Below the pieces are notes generated by a model. The model saw only the letters and a program-made list of their open reading frames with translations, made no database searches and was not told the DNA's origin. A stretch of DNA of 5,531 nt, taken from the NCBI GenBank assembly GCA_031278795.1, contig JAITJT010000150.1:1-5531 (forward strand), in the 5' to 3' direction. This DNA comes from Deltaproteobacteria bacterium (GTDB lineage: Bacteria > Desulfobacterota > Desulfarculia > Adiutricales > Adiutricaceae). The position numbers and the translations under genes are program-made. Each line of letters starts with the position of its first letter. Position 1 is the stretch's first letter. Shown in pieces: positions 1 to 5,512 of this stretch.

Positions 1-48
1 TTTAAGGAAACCGCTCAGCAAGTAGAAAAACCTAGCCCAGACAAGTGA
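1..48 (+). CDS. Possible C-terminal tail of a gene entering from the left edge
   Basis: Frame 1 is open from the window edge for 15 codons and ends at TGA (46-48). The reading FKETAQQVEKPSPDK is hydrophilic and Lys/Pro-rich, as many protein C-termini are. The other two forward frames close at once or within eight codons. Fifteen codons without a stop are easily expected by chance, so this is only a candidate; the sequence left of the window would decide it. Confidence 0.2.
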   Translation, partial: FKETAQQVEKPSPDK

Positions 49-156
49 TTCAGCGCGCGTCTTGTTAACATGATTATGGAACAGCGCCGATAAATTTATA
101 AGCGCGAGAAGATTATTGCGTCTGGCTCTTGGTGATATTCGTATTTGTCGTGATTT

Positions 157-375
157 TTGCTAAGCGCCGCCAAGAAGGAAATTACTGATAAATATCTCCG
201 CGATTCTTTTGAACATCTTGAAATTGAAACGAACAAAAATATTCGTCATACTTCCCTTAACCAGACAATCAATGGAACGCTTCCTGATTTTTTTACAACT
301 TTGCCTGACAGTCGCTTATCGAAGATTTATGTGGCTATTATTACATGCACGGTGAAAGTTTCAGGGGAATCTTGA
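157..375 (+). pseudogene. Doubtful 72-codon frame, possibly an eroded gene remnant
   Basis: The frame starts at TTG (157-159) with no Shine-Dalgarno sequence and stops at TGA (373-375). The middle reads RHTSLNQTINGTLPDFF followed by TTLPDSRLSK. A Phe-Phe-x-x-Leu-Pro-Asp-x-Arg pattern is reminiscent of the N-terminal region of some IS4-like and ISAs1-like DDE transposases (LPDPR or PDxR motifs). If so, the homology is lost after about residue 57 and no catalytic DDE residues follow in any frame. That assignment is from memory and weak; the frame could equally be chance. Codon use is AT-rich, unlike the receptor gene. Confidence 0.2.
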
Positions 376-388
376 TTTAAGAAAAGAA

Positions 389-419
389 CCAGTCTGTCTC
401 TGATTCAATCAAAGACTGG
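389..419. repeat. 7-bp inverted repeat after the 157-375 frame
   Basis: CCAGTCT (389-395) pairs exactly with AGACTGG (413-419) across a 17-base loop. The loop itself contains the near-palindrome TGATTCAATCA. The repeat starts 13 bases past the TGA of the doubtful 157-375 frame, but no T-run follows on either strand, so it is not a standard intrinsic terminator. Confidence 0.4.
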
Positions 420-856
420 GCTATAGATTATCCTAAAAGGTACAACGGTAAATAAAATATTACTCAGGTAAATGATTCATCAAGGGGTGTATGAACTTCA
501 TAATGCTTTGCGGCCGTCTAATTTTTGAGCTTTGTATAATATTGTTTTTGGCGCTTAGGGCGACATCCTAATTATTCGTTATTACGAAGAAGGTGACCTG
601 AACTGACAATAGCTTACAAATAACGCCGTAAAACCAATAGCCAATGTTTTTGAATAAAAAACAAAATCCAGAAAAACATTTTCGCGATATTTGGTCTGGC
701 TTAGGGAGGCTAGTAAGGAACGGATCGGATTTTCGCTCATGCCTTTGATAGTCATGAAGCTTGAGACCACCATGGAATGAAACCATAAAGCGGCAGTCTT
801 AGCTCAATTTTTGTCTGTCTGGTCAGAACTCTACAATAATCAGGTTAACCAATGAA

Positions 857-909
857 CGCCGAAAAGATTACGGCGCCATTAAAAAAACCTCTAGGGCGCC
901 TTCCAAGGC
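857..909 (-). terminator. GC-rich overlapping hairpins, possible terminator of the receptor gene
   Basis: Read on the minus strand just after the receptor's TAG stop, there is a short GCCT/AGGC hairpin (909-898), then GGCGCC (900-895), a run of seven T (887-881), a second GGCGCC (877-872) and finally CGGCG (861-857). The second GGCGCC lies within an element that can pair either with the first GGCGCC, enclosing the T-run in the loop, or with the downstream CGGCG across nine bases. None is a textbook stem followed directly by T residues, but strong stems plus a T7 tract immediately after a stop codon suggest transcription ends here. Confidence 0.35.
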
Positions 910-2951
910 TACTCCATTCTGTCGTTCCGGCCTCTTCCCAAGATAAGCTCCTTTAGCTCTGAAGCTGATACGATGAGGGACTCGGCCTTCTCCGAGAGGG
1001 AGTTGGAGTTCTGTAGGGACTGCTTGGCTAGAACCGAGTTGGCCTCCACCGTATGGTTGAGCTCGTTTAGGCTTGAGTTCACTAGGTCCACGGAAATCTT
1101 CTGCTCCTCGCTGGCCTTGGCTATGGTCTCCACCTGCTCGGAGACTTGCATGGCGGAGCCCCCTATCCTGGCGAAACCCTCGGTCAGGTTTTCTGCGTGC
1201 TTTTCGCCTTCCTTCGCGCCTTTGACGGCTCCGTCCATCATGCTGTCGGTGGTCTGGGCGGCCTCATTGGAGCGCTGGGCTAGGGTGCGAACCTCGTCGG
1301 CCACCACCGCGAAGCCGGCTCCGGACTCCCCTGCCCTGGCGGCCTCCACCGAGGCGTTTAGGGCCAGTAGGTTGGTCTGGAAGGCTATTCCCTGCATGGT
1401 GTTCAGGATCTTGGTTATCTCATTGGTGCTGCGGGAGATGCCGTCCATGGCCTTCTTAACGTCCATGGCCGTCTGCTGTCCCTTCTGCACCTCATCCCTG
1501 GCTTCCACCATGGACTCCCGGCACTGGCGGGAGGATTCGACGCTCGCCTGGATCTGGCGGGTGATGTCGTTTATGGCATCCGAGGTCTTGGTGAGGGAGG
1601 TCAGCTGCTCCGCGCTGTCGTCCTCCAGCTTGCCGGCGATGTCTGAGGTGGTTGAGGACAGCTGGTTTATGTCGGCCGCCATCCTGTCCAGGCCCCAGGC
1701 CATGTCAGCCAGCTTGTTAGTGGCGCTTCTAACAAAAAGGCTCACAGCGATAAGAATAATAAGCATAACGACCAGGGAGACCACCGCGCTGATCTGGATT
1801 TTTTTGAGCTCCTTCTCTTGGAACTGGGCGAGGTTTTTCATGAGCTCCTGAGACTTGACCGTGTCAGCGAAGAGCTCGGAGTTAGGTACCAAGAGAACCA
1901 CGCCGAAAAGGTCGGATTCGTTGAAGATTACGATATTGTAGGTTTCATTGTTATAGTCCAAGACGTCTATCTTAACCTCGTTGGACTTCATACCGGAGGC
2001 GATGGACTTTACCTTGTCCCCTACGACCGGAATCTCCGAGTAATTTGAGCTCTTGTACATGTTCTCCCCGGGGTGGTTAGGATCCGGAACCGCTTTGGGC
2101 ACGTAGTTCGGAAAGGCCACCGTGTCCAGGATGTTCCCCGTCCGCCAGGAAAAGGTGAAACCCAGGGTGTTTTTCGTACGGGACGCGAAGTTAGACAGAA
2201 GATCCTTGAGGCTCTGCAGGGACAAGTCGGTGAAGGCGACGCCCGCCGCCTTCTGGCCGTCGTTTATGGGCGTGGTGAGCGAGACGACACTAACACCCGA
2301 CACCCAGTCGAAATACGGCTCCGTGAAGTTTATCTTCTCCGGGGCGGGGAGATTGGGGCTCTGATCCGGGGGAATGGATATGGTGAAATACTCCCTGGAG
2401 GTGTCATCCGCGACAAAGGCCTCCAGCTCCGCGTCCGACGGCGGATTGCTAGCGTCCCGGCCCTCTAGGGTCGCGACCCCGGTGTAGACTATATTTCCGT
2501 TATCCTTGTATCCGTACGGCATGAAGTAACGGGAGTTCTCGGAGAAGTCGCCCACCTTGAAGGTCGCGCCCAGGCCGTGGATTGATCCCGGGGCATCGGC
2601 GAGGGCGGTCTTGCAGAAATTTTCCGACTCCTGTTCCGCCAGCTTGGTAGCATCCTCGCCCATGGCCGCAACGCGTCTTTCAGTGAGATAAAAGAGCTTG
2701 GCCGTCCGCACAAGTTCCACGGCGCAAGCTATGTCCGTGCTCAACTCGGTGGCTGCAGCCTTGAGGGCCTCCGCCTGGCCGGTTGTCACTGAGGCGTTGA
2801 TTATGCCAGTCAGATCATTCATGAGGTTGGCCGACTGGGACTGTATATGTCTGTTCATGCTGGAGGTCAAGGTCAGGGTGACAATTATCTGAATCAGCAT
2901 AAGAGCTGACACCAAGGCAAGCATCAGAAAAATTTTTAAACGGAATCCCAT
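909..2951 (-). CDS. Methyl-accepting chemotaxis protein with dCache-like periplasmic sensor
   Basis: This is an inner-membrane chemoreceptor of 680 residues. By family knowledge it would bind a ligand outside the cytoplasm and control the CheA kinase through CheW, with adaptation by CheR/CheB. Residues about 7-29 form the first membrane helix and about 387-407 the second. The roughly 355 residues between look like a double-Cache sensor: the distal module carries EPYFDW (211-216), a TTPI strand and AFTDLSL (239-245); the proximal module spans about 255-365 and ends in [13 protein letters not shown]. Residues about 430-665 are a long antiparallel coiled coil. Its hairpin tip is diagnostic ([20 protein letters not shown] at 522-541, then [15 protein letters not shown]). 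EEQKIS (615-620) resembles a methylation site. No clear HAMP domain follows the second helix, and the protein ends in GRNDRME without an NWETF-type CheR tether. The ATG start has GGGGGA six bases upstream. The gene stands alone. Family certain, ligand unknown. Confidence 0.97.
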   Translation of the reverse strand: MGFRLKIFLMLALVSALMLIQIIVTLTLTSSMNRHIQSQSANLMNDLTGIINASVTTGQAEALKAAATELSTDIACAVELVRTAKLFYLTERRVAAMGEDATKLAEQESENFCKTALADAPGSIHGLGATFKVGDFSENSRYFMPYGYKDNGNIVYTGVATLEGRDASNPPSDAELEAFVADDTSREYFTISIPPDQSPNLPAPEKINFTEPYFDWVSGVSVVSLTTPINDGQKAAGVAFTDLSLQSLKDLLSNFASRTKNTLGFTFSWRTGNILDTVAFPNYVPKAVPDPNHPGENMYKSSNYSEIPVVGDKVKSIASGMKSNEVKIDVLDYNNETYNIVIFNESDLFGVVLLVPNSELFADTVKSQELMKNLAQFQEKELKKIQISAVVSLVVMLIILIAVSLFVRSATNKLADMAWGLDRMAADINQLSSTTSDIAGKLEDDSAEQLTSLTKTSDAINDITRQIQASVESSRQCRESMVEARDEVQKGQQTAMDVKKAMDGISRSTNEITKILNTMQGIAFQTNLLALNASVEAARAGESGAGFAVVADEVRTLAQRSNEAAQTTDSMMDGAVKGAKEGEKHAENLTEGFARIGGSAMQVSEQVETIAKASEEQKISVDLVNSSLNELNHTVEANSVLAKQSLQNSNSLSEKAESLIVSASELKELILGRGRNDRME

Positions 2952-2957
2952 GTCATA

Positions 2958-2963
2958 TCCCCC
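2958..2963 (-). promoter_or_regulatory. Ribosome binding site of the receptor gene
   Basis: On the minus strand GGGGGA lies six bases before the ATG at 2951-2949. It is purine-rich and close to the Shine-Dalgarno core. It supports this ATG, which also places the first membrane helix directly at the N-terminus. Another ATG just upstream is out of frame. Confidence 0.6.
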
Positions 2964-2988
2964 ATGATAGTCATTGAGAACTCAAGCC

Positions 2989-3003
2989 GCGAGCCCAGCT
3001 CGC
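2989..3003 (-). repeat. Leader hairpin upstream of the receptor gene
   Basis: GCGAGC (2989-2994) and GCTCGC (2998-3003) form a perfect 6-bp GC-rich stem with a three-base loop, 38 bases upstream of the start codon. Outer AAGC/GCTT segments could lengthen it across an uneven internal loop. If transcription begins at the promoter candidate near 3061 it would sit in the 5' leader. It contains no T-run, so it is not an obvious attenuator. Confidence 0.45.
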
Positions 3004-3060
3004 CCGCTCCGCGCTTCTTTCAGTTCAGCGCGCGGGTAAGGAGAGGCTTTAGTGAATTTT

Positions 3061-3088
3061 TTTATGATTTATTGGTAAAGAAAGTGAA
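3061..3088 (-). promoter_or_regulatory. Weak sigma-70-type promoter candidate for the receptor gene
   Basis: Minus-strand TTCACT (3088-3083) and CATAAA (3066-3061) are 16 bases apart, each matching four of six consensus positions. The location, in an AT-rich patch about 110 bp upstream of the ATG, is reasonable. I checked the upstream region for sigma-54 (GG-N10-GC) and sigma-28 motifs, both common for chemotaxis genes, and found only imperfect matches: one GG...GC pair has the wrong spacing. Confidence 0.25.
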
Positions 3089-3138
3089 ATCTGCTTACCG
3101 AAGCCATTTTGTCCCTAAAGCTCCAGGCAAGGCTTCGC

Positions 3139-3176
3139 GGGGGGGGAAACAGGGCTCCAAGGGCCGAAAATCCCCC
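3139..3176. repeat. Run of eight G with an inverted repeat
   Basis: A G8 homopolymer lies at 3139-3146, about 190 bp upstream of the receptor start. Its end, GGGGGA (3142-3147), pairs with TCCCCC (3171-3176), enclosing a possible GGCT/GGCC inner stem. Long G tracts in enteric pathogens can vary by slippage and switch expression, but here the tract lies beyond the promoter candidate, so an effect is only a possibility. Confidence 0.4.
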
Positions 3177-3382
3177 TAATAAAAAGTTTAACAGAAAATT
3201 GACTCAAAACAAGCACACTTTTTGATTAGATAAAACTAAAAAAACAGCTCGTCAGAAGAAAATGCCAGGGAGTCCATTCGAGGCACTACACTTATGGACG
3301 CAGGGCCTAGGGCCACCACAACGGCGGTAAAATTAGTTCTTTCCAAAGGCTGAAAAAAAATCTCCTTGAAATATTTATCAAT

Positions 3383-3422
3383 CTATATACAGATATCTAT
3401 TTCTATTTATTAGAATATATAG
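3383..3422. repeat. AT-rich 7-bp inverted repeat
   Basis: CTATATA (3383-3389) is the exact inverse complement of TATATAG (3416-3422), separated by 26 AT-rich bases that include the palindrome AGATATCT. It immediately precedes a pair of TAGCTA palindromes (3420-3425 and 3436-3441). Low-complexity AT sequence makes such matches fairly likely by chance. Confidence 0.3.
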
Positions 3423-3436
3423 CTAGATAATGGACT

Positions 3437-3472
3437 AGCTAAACCTATGCTTAGGTGAAGCCTTAGGTAGCT
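3437..3472. repeat. Long imperfect hairpin
   Basis: The left arm (3437-3452) and right arm (3458-3472) pair in three blocks, AGCTA with TAGCT, CCTA with TAGG, and GCTT with AAGC, interrupted by a two-base bulge and a 1x2 internal loop, around a five-base loop AGGTG. Thirteen base pairs are formed in total. The element is followed after 12 bases by a second, perfect hairpin. Confidence 0.5.
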
Positions 3473-3484
3473 GTTTCAAAACCA

Positions 3485-3500
3485 GCGCTAGGTGTAGCGC
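3485..3500. repeat. Perfect 6-bp hairpin with four-base loop
   Basis: GCGCTA (3485-3490), loop GGTG, TAGCGC (3495-3500). On the minus strand the stem is followed by TGGTTTTG, a short T-run that makes a weak minus-strand terminator conceivable, although no gene ends just upstream on that strand. Confidence 0.45.
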
Positions 3501-3894
3501 CCAAGGGTCAGAAAGAAAAATTTTCTCCAAAAAATCAGCCCAGCCAGACCTTGTACCAGCTCTTGAGGCCTGAGGTCAGTTTCACAAGGCAATCTCAGAA
3601 GATCCAAACCCCCTCCAAGACACTCCCGCGATTAAAAAGAACGACTGTTTCCTTACCAACATGCCCCTTAATGCGCCATAAAGCCCTCTAACACTCATAG
3701 AAGCGCCAGAGCCTGACGACTTTCCACCGTCTTCTTAGGGCTCATTCAAGCTTGAAAGCGCGGCTGTAGGGCTAATCCGGAAAATGCCGCGAATGCCTTA
3801 CTTGTTGCCAGGAAACTTGGTAGTCGTTCTGGAGGAAAAAATCGGCCATGCCCTAAGCCCAAGTTGAGCGGTTTCAGGAAGAGGTGAATACTAA

Positions 3895-3915
3895 AGGGCT
3901 CCCCAGGTGAGCCCT
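3895..3915. repeat. Perfect 7-bp hairpin, possible terminator
   Basis: AGGGCTC (3895-3901) pairs with GAGCCCT (3909-3915) around a seven-base loop. On the minus strand the stem runs into TTTAGTATT, a poor T-tract. It lies 57 bases past the stop of the unconvincing minus frame 3972-4208, the only reason to consider that frame real. It could instead be a remnant or a chance stem. Confidence 0.45.
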
Positions 3916-4371
3916 GAGTTGTAGCAGATGGTAACTGCGTGCGCGAGAGTCACTTAAAAAAATATGCAATATTAATGCTCTCCAGCACGGCCTGGTCGGT
4001 ACTTCCTAGGTGGGCCTGGCTTCCGTTCGATACATTTGATATTTTTGATACCTGAAGCCAAAGGCTCGCTGGCACTAAAAGCATCTCTAGCTGAGGCCCT
4101 TCCCCTGCTCTTGTGAGTCATAATGATCCGGCCAAAAAGATCCGGAAACGGCGTTAGCCAGATTAGCGGCGAAGGTAAGTCTTCTAGGACGCAATATCCC
4201 CACACCATACATAATTAAAAAATTTTATGCAGGGCTTAAGAAGCTATTTAATCTTTACATAACATCGGTATCATCAAGGCAAATTTTTAACAATTAAATT
4301 TGTGAGTACGAAAAGCTCATAAACAAAATAACTATATTTATGAATCTACTCAAAAATTTAAAAAATGATGA

Positions 4372-4788
4372 CTATTTGATTGCTTTAATAGAATTAACGA
4401 TATATCCTTGAGCGCACGAACCATCAACAGAACCAAACACATAAGTGAGGGTTTGAAGGTATTCATAATCGTAAGAAATTTTAGTTCCAGATTTTCCACT
4501 GAAATTTTTGGCTTTACCTTCAGCTAAATACGATGTCTCTTTTCCATCAGCATCCCTTATGATGTGTACAAAACAATCTGATTCCCCGCAGAAATGCTCC
4601 AAAAACACACCAGTTTCCGTCCTGGTTTCAAAAATCTTCTTTGGGCAGCCATCTTTTCCCTCAACTTCCCACATAGTCTCATTTTGGGCATGAAGAATAT
4701 TTGAAAATAGAATAAGATAAACGCAGATTAAGATGGGAATTAACAACAAGTTTATGAGCCTTATTTTTGAAATGCTATTGTTTAACAT
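4372..4788 (-). CDS. Small exported four-cysteine protein, family not recognised
   Basis: The product is 138 residues from the ATG at 4788-4786. Residues 1-10 carry Lys8 and Arg10, residues about 11-29 are strongly hydrophobic, and LHA at 32-34 offers a signal-peptidase I site, leaving a mature chain of about 104 residues starting QNETMWEVEG. There is no lipobox. If uncleaved, it would be an N-terminal membrane anchor. The mature part has four cysteines (48, 67, 72, 125), enough for two disulfides, and reads as a beta-rich polar domain with a Tyr cluster (ISYDYEYLQ). An in-frame TTG at 4827 would add 13 residues but lacks a ribosome binding site, whereas AGGAG lies before the chosen ATG. AT-rich codon use contrasts with the receptor. 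No neighbour within 700 bp suggests a role. I assign no function. That it is a real gene is likely from the clean signal peptide. Confidence 0.8.
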   Translation of the reverse strand: MLNNSISKIRLINLLLIPILICVYLILFSNILHAQNETMWEVEGKDGCPKKIFETRTETGVFLEHFCGESDCFVHIIRDADGKETSYLAEGKAKNFSGKSGTKISYDYEYLQTLTYVFGSVDGSCAQGYIVNSIKAIK

Positions 4789-4800
4789 GGTAATCTTTTT

Positions 4801-4805
4801 CTCCT
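4801..4805 (-). promoter_or_regulatory. Shine-Dalgarno site that decides the start of the exported protein
   Basis: Minus-strand AGGAG is followed by 12 bases (AAAAAGATTACC) before the ATG at 4788. The spacing is a little longer than usual, but no other ATG, GTG or TTG in frame lies nearer. The site would fall inside the coding region if the upstream TTG were used, which argues against that start. Confidence 0.6.
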
Positions 4806-4822
4806 GTGTGGTGTAACAGATG

Positions 4823-4845
4823 GGCAAATTGATAGTGATTTTGCC
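4823..4845 (-). repeat. Leader hairpin of the exported-protein gene
   Basis: GGCAAA (4823-4828) and TTTGCC (4840-4845) form a 6-bp stem with an 11-base loop, 34 bases upstream of the start codon. If transcription begins near 4890 it would lie in the 5' leader, upstream of and not covering the ribosome binding site. Confidence 0.35.
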
Positions 4846-4895
4846 AAAGCTTTAAAACGGAATCGTTAGTTACTTCTATGCGTTAATTGAAAGAT

Positions 4896-4904
4896 ACTAT
4901 AGCA
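4896..4904 (-). promoter_or_regulatory. Extended -10 promoter candidate for the exported-protein gene
   Basis: Minus-strand TGCTATAGT fits the extended -10 form TGnTATAAT with one mismatch. No good -35 lies 15-18 bases upstream, which is tolerated with an extended -10. The distance to the start codon is about 107 bases, giving a leader of about 100 bases that contains the hairpin at 4823-4845. Confidence 0.35.
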
Positions 4905-5267
4905 AGAATGCCAATTATAAACCGGTTGTTCTCAAATCCTCCAGCTAAAAATCGCTAGAGTTTACATAGCTATAATTTTAAAGTTTTATTTAGCCACATC
5001 ACCTACAACTGTAGCTAAGAACATAATAAAAGCATAATTACAATATTCTCTCTTATATTTACTGAAAAGTAAAAATTTAACATTTATATACCTAAATTAT
5101 TTAGAAAACTTTTCTTCACGGGTGAGGAAATAATATTGAATTTCTAGACTTTTCATATTTTTAGTTTTTTCATATAAATTTACGTTCTATATTAATCCAA
5201 CCATCTTTTATTTTGGCGTTCCTCAATAATAATAGGCTATTTAGCGACTTCCAGTGAAGGTGTAGTA

Positions 5268-5293
5268 CCAAAAAATATTTCCAAAAAATAATT
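5268..5293. repeat. Tandem 13-bp direct repeat
   Basis: CCAAAAAATATTT (5268-5280) is followed without a gap by CCAAAAAATAATT (5281-5293), identical at 12 of 13 positions. Two copies are too few for a replication iteron array. They could be a duplicated protein site, a slippage product, or chance in AT-rich DNA. Confidence 0.6.
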
Positions 5294-5389
5294 GATGACT
5301 TTAACGAAAGCCCTTGTCTTATCCAGGACAATATGCCAAAAATTAAAACATTTGACTCGGTCTAAATCAATACTTTAGCTATGGATCAA

Positions 5390-5398
5390 ATTATAGCA
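5390..5398 (-). promoter_or_regulatory. Perfect extended -10 motif
   Basis: Minus-strand TGCTATAAT matches the extended -10 consensus exactly. The -35 is poor: ACCTTT at 17-bp spacing or TTACCT at 19. Transcription would run leftward over the tandem repeat at 5268-5293 into gene-free DNA, the next gene on that strand starting about 600 bases away. It could drive a small untranslated RNA or be a chance match in AT-rich sequence. Confidence 0.35.
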
Positions 5399-5414
5399 CA
5401 TGTGAGGCATCCAA

Positions 5415-5443
5415 AGGTAATTTTTTTTGGCCGAGGGTTACCT
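5415..5443. repeat. 6-bp inverted repeat around a T-run
   Basis: AGGTAA (5415-5420) and TTACCT (5438-5443) are inverse complements flanking a 17-base loop that begins with eight T. The left arm overlaps the weak -35 region of the promoter motif at 5390-5398. Confidence 0.3.
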
Positions 5444-5495
5444 GAATGTTATGTTGCGAGCCCCAAACCAAGTCATCAAATGCATTCAAAATTTA

Positions 5496-5512
5496 AAATT
5501 GTTCAACAATTT
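5496..5512. repeat. Perfect 17-bp palindrome, operator-like
   Basis: AAATTGTT, a single central C, then AACAATTT: eight of eight positions are symmetric. Its form is that of a site for a dimeric repressor or activator. It lies about 100 bp upstream of the extended -10 at 5390-5398 and near the right edge, so it may instead serve a gene beyond the window. I cannot name a regulator. Confidence 0.5.

Larger units (their letters stand above)
49..856. other. About 800 bp without a convincing gene
   Basis: No frame here combines a good start, a ribosome binding site and a recognisable product. The longest are a 72-codon plus-strand frame (157-375, listed separately) and two overlapping minus-strand frames of 63-72 codons (568-786) with no Shine-Dalgarno site. 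Short fragments read like broken coding sequence: a hydrophobic stretch followed by basic residues in the frame 102-188, and a 20-residue run SVSDSIKDWAIDYPKRYNGK just past 390, in a different frame from the 157-375 reading. A TATAAT at 535-540 has no -35 partner. The region could be a decayed gene or plain intergenic DNA. Confidence 0.5.
3180..4371. other. About 1.2 kb without a believable gene
   Basis: All frames are broken or lack a start with a ribosome binding site. The longest start-to-stop frame is minus 3972-4208 (78 codons, no Shine-Dalgarno, Pro/Arg-rich). A stop-free plus-strand stretch runs about 3467-3690 (roughly 73 codons) without an ATG near its beginning. Base composition changes from AT-rich (3360-3430) to moderately GC-rich (3540-4100), which hints at former coding DNA in the second part. 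I recognise no family in any frame. Inverted repeats are listed separately. No tRNA fold was found. Confidence 0.5.

Noticed and set aside
102..188. Short hydrophobic reading (WLLVIFVFVVIF then AKRRQEGNY) suggesting a tiny membrane protein
   Set aside because: It has no ATG, only TTG/GTG choices without a Shine-Dalgarno site, and a T-rich stretch produces such hydrophobic readings by chance.
568..786. Two overlapping minus-strand frames of 63-72 codons
   Set aside because: Both lack a ribosome binding site, neither resembles a known protein, and they overlap each other in different frames.
973..1851. Plus-strand 292-codon frame opposite the receptor gene
   Set aside because: It lies antisense inside a certain gene and arises from its GC-rich codon pattern; the product is a low-complexity Ser/Arg/Ala sequence with no family resemblance.
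3080..3115. GG...GC pair resembling a sigma-54 promoter for the receptor gene
   Set aside because: Only nine bases separate GG and GC instead of ten, and the remaining consensus positions do not match.
2964..3179. Plus-strand 71-codon frame diverging from the receptor gene
   Set aside because: It occupies the receptor's leader and promoter region, has no Shine-Dalgarno site, includes the G8 tract and leader hairpin, and reads as a basic low-complexity sequence.
3238..3351. Plus-strand open stretch with the protein-like reading MDAGPRATTTAVKLVLSKG before TGA
   Set aside because: It has only about 37 codons from stop to stop, 19 of them after the ATG, without a ribosome binding site or a family match.
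3981..4040. GTTCGATAC resembling a tRNA T-loop
   Set aside because: The flanking bases cannot form the 5-bp T-stem, and no anticodon or acceptor stem can be built around it.
3972..4208. Minus-strand 78-codon frame starting at ATG
   Set aside because: There is no ribosome binding site, no recognisable domain and a Pro/Arg-rich composition. A hairpin follows it, but that alone does not support a gene.
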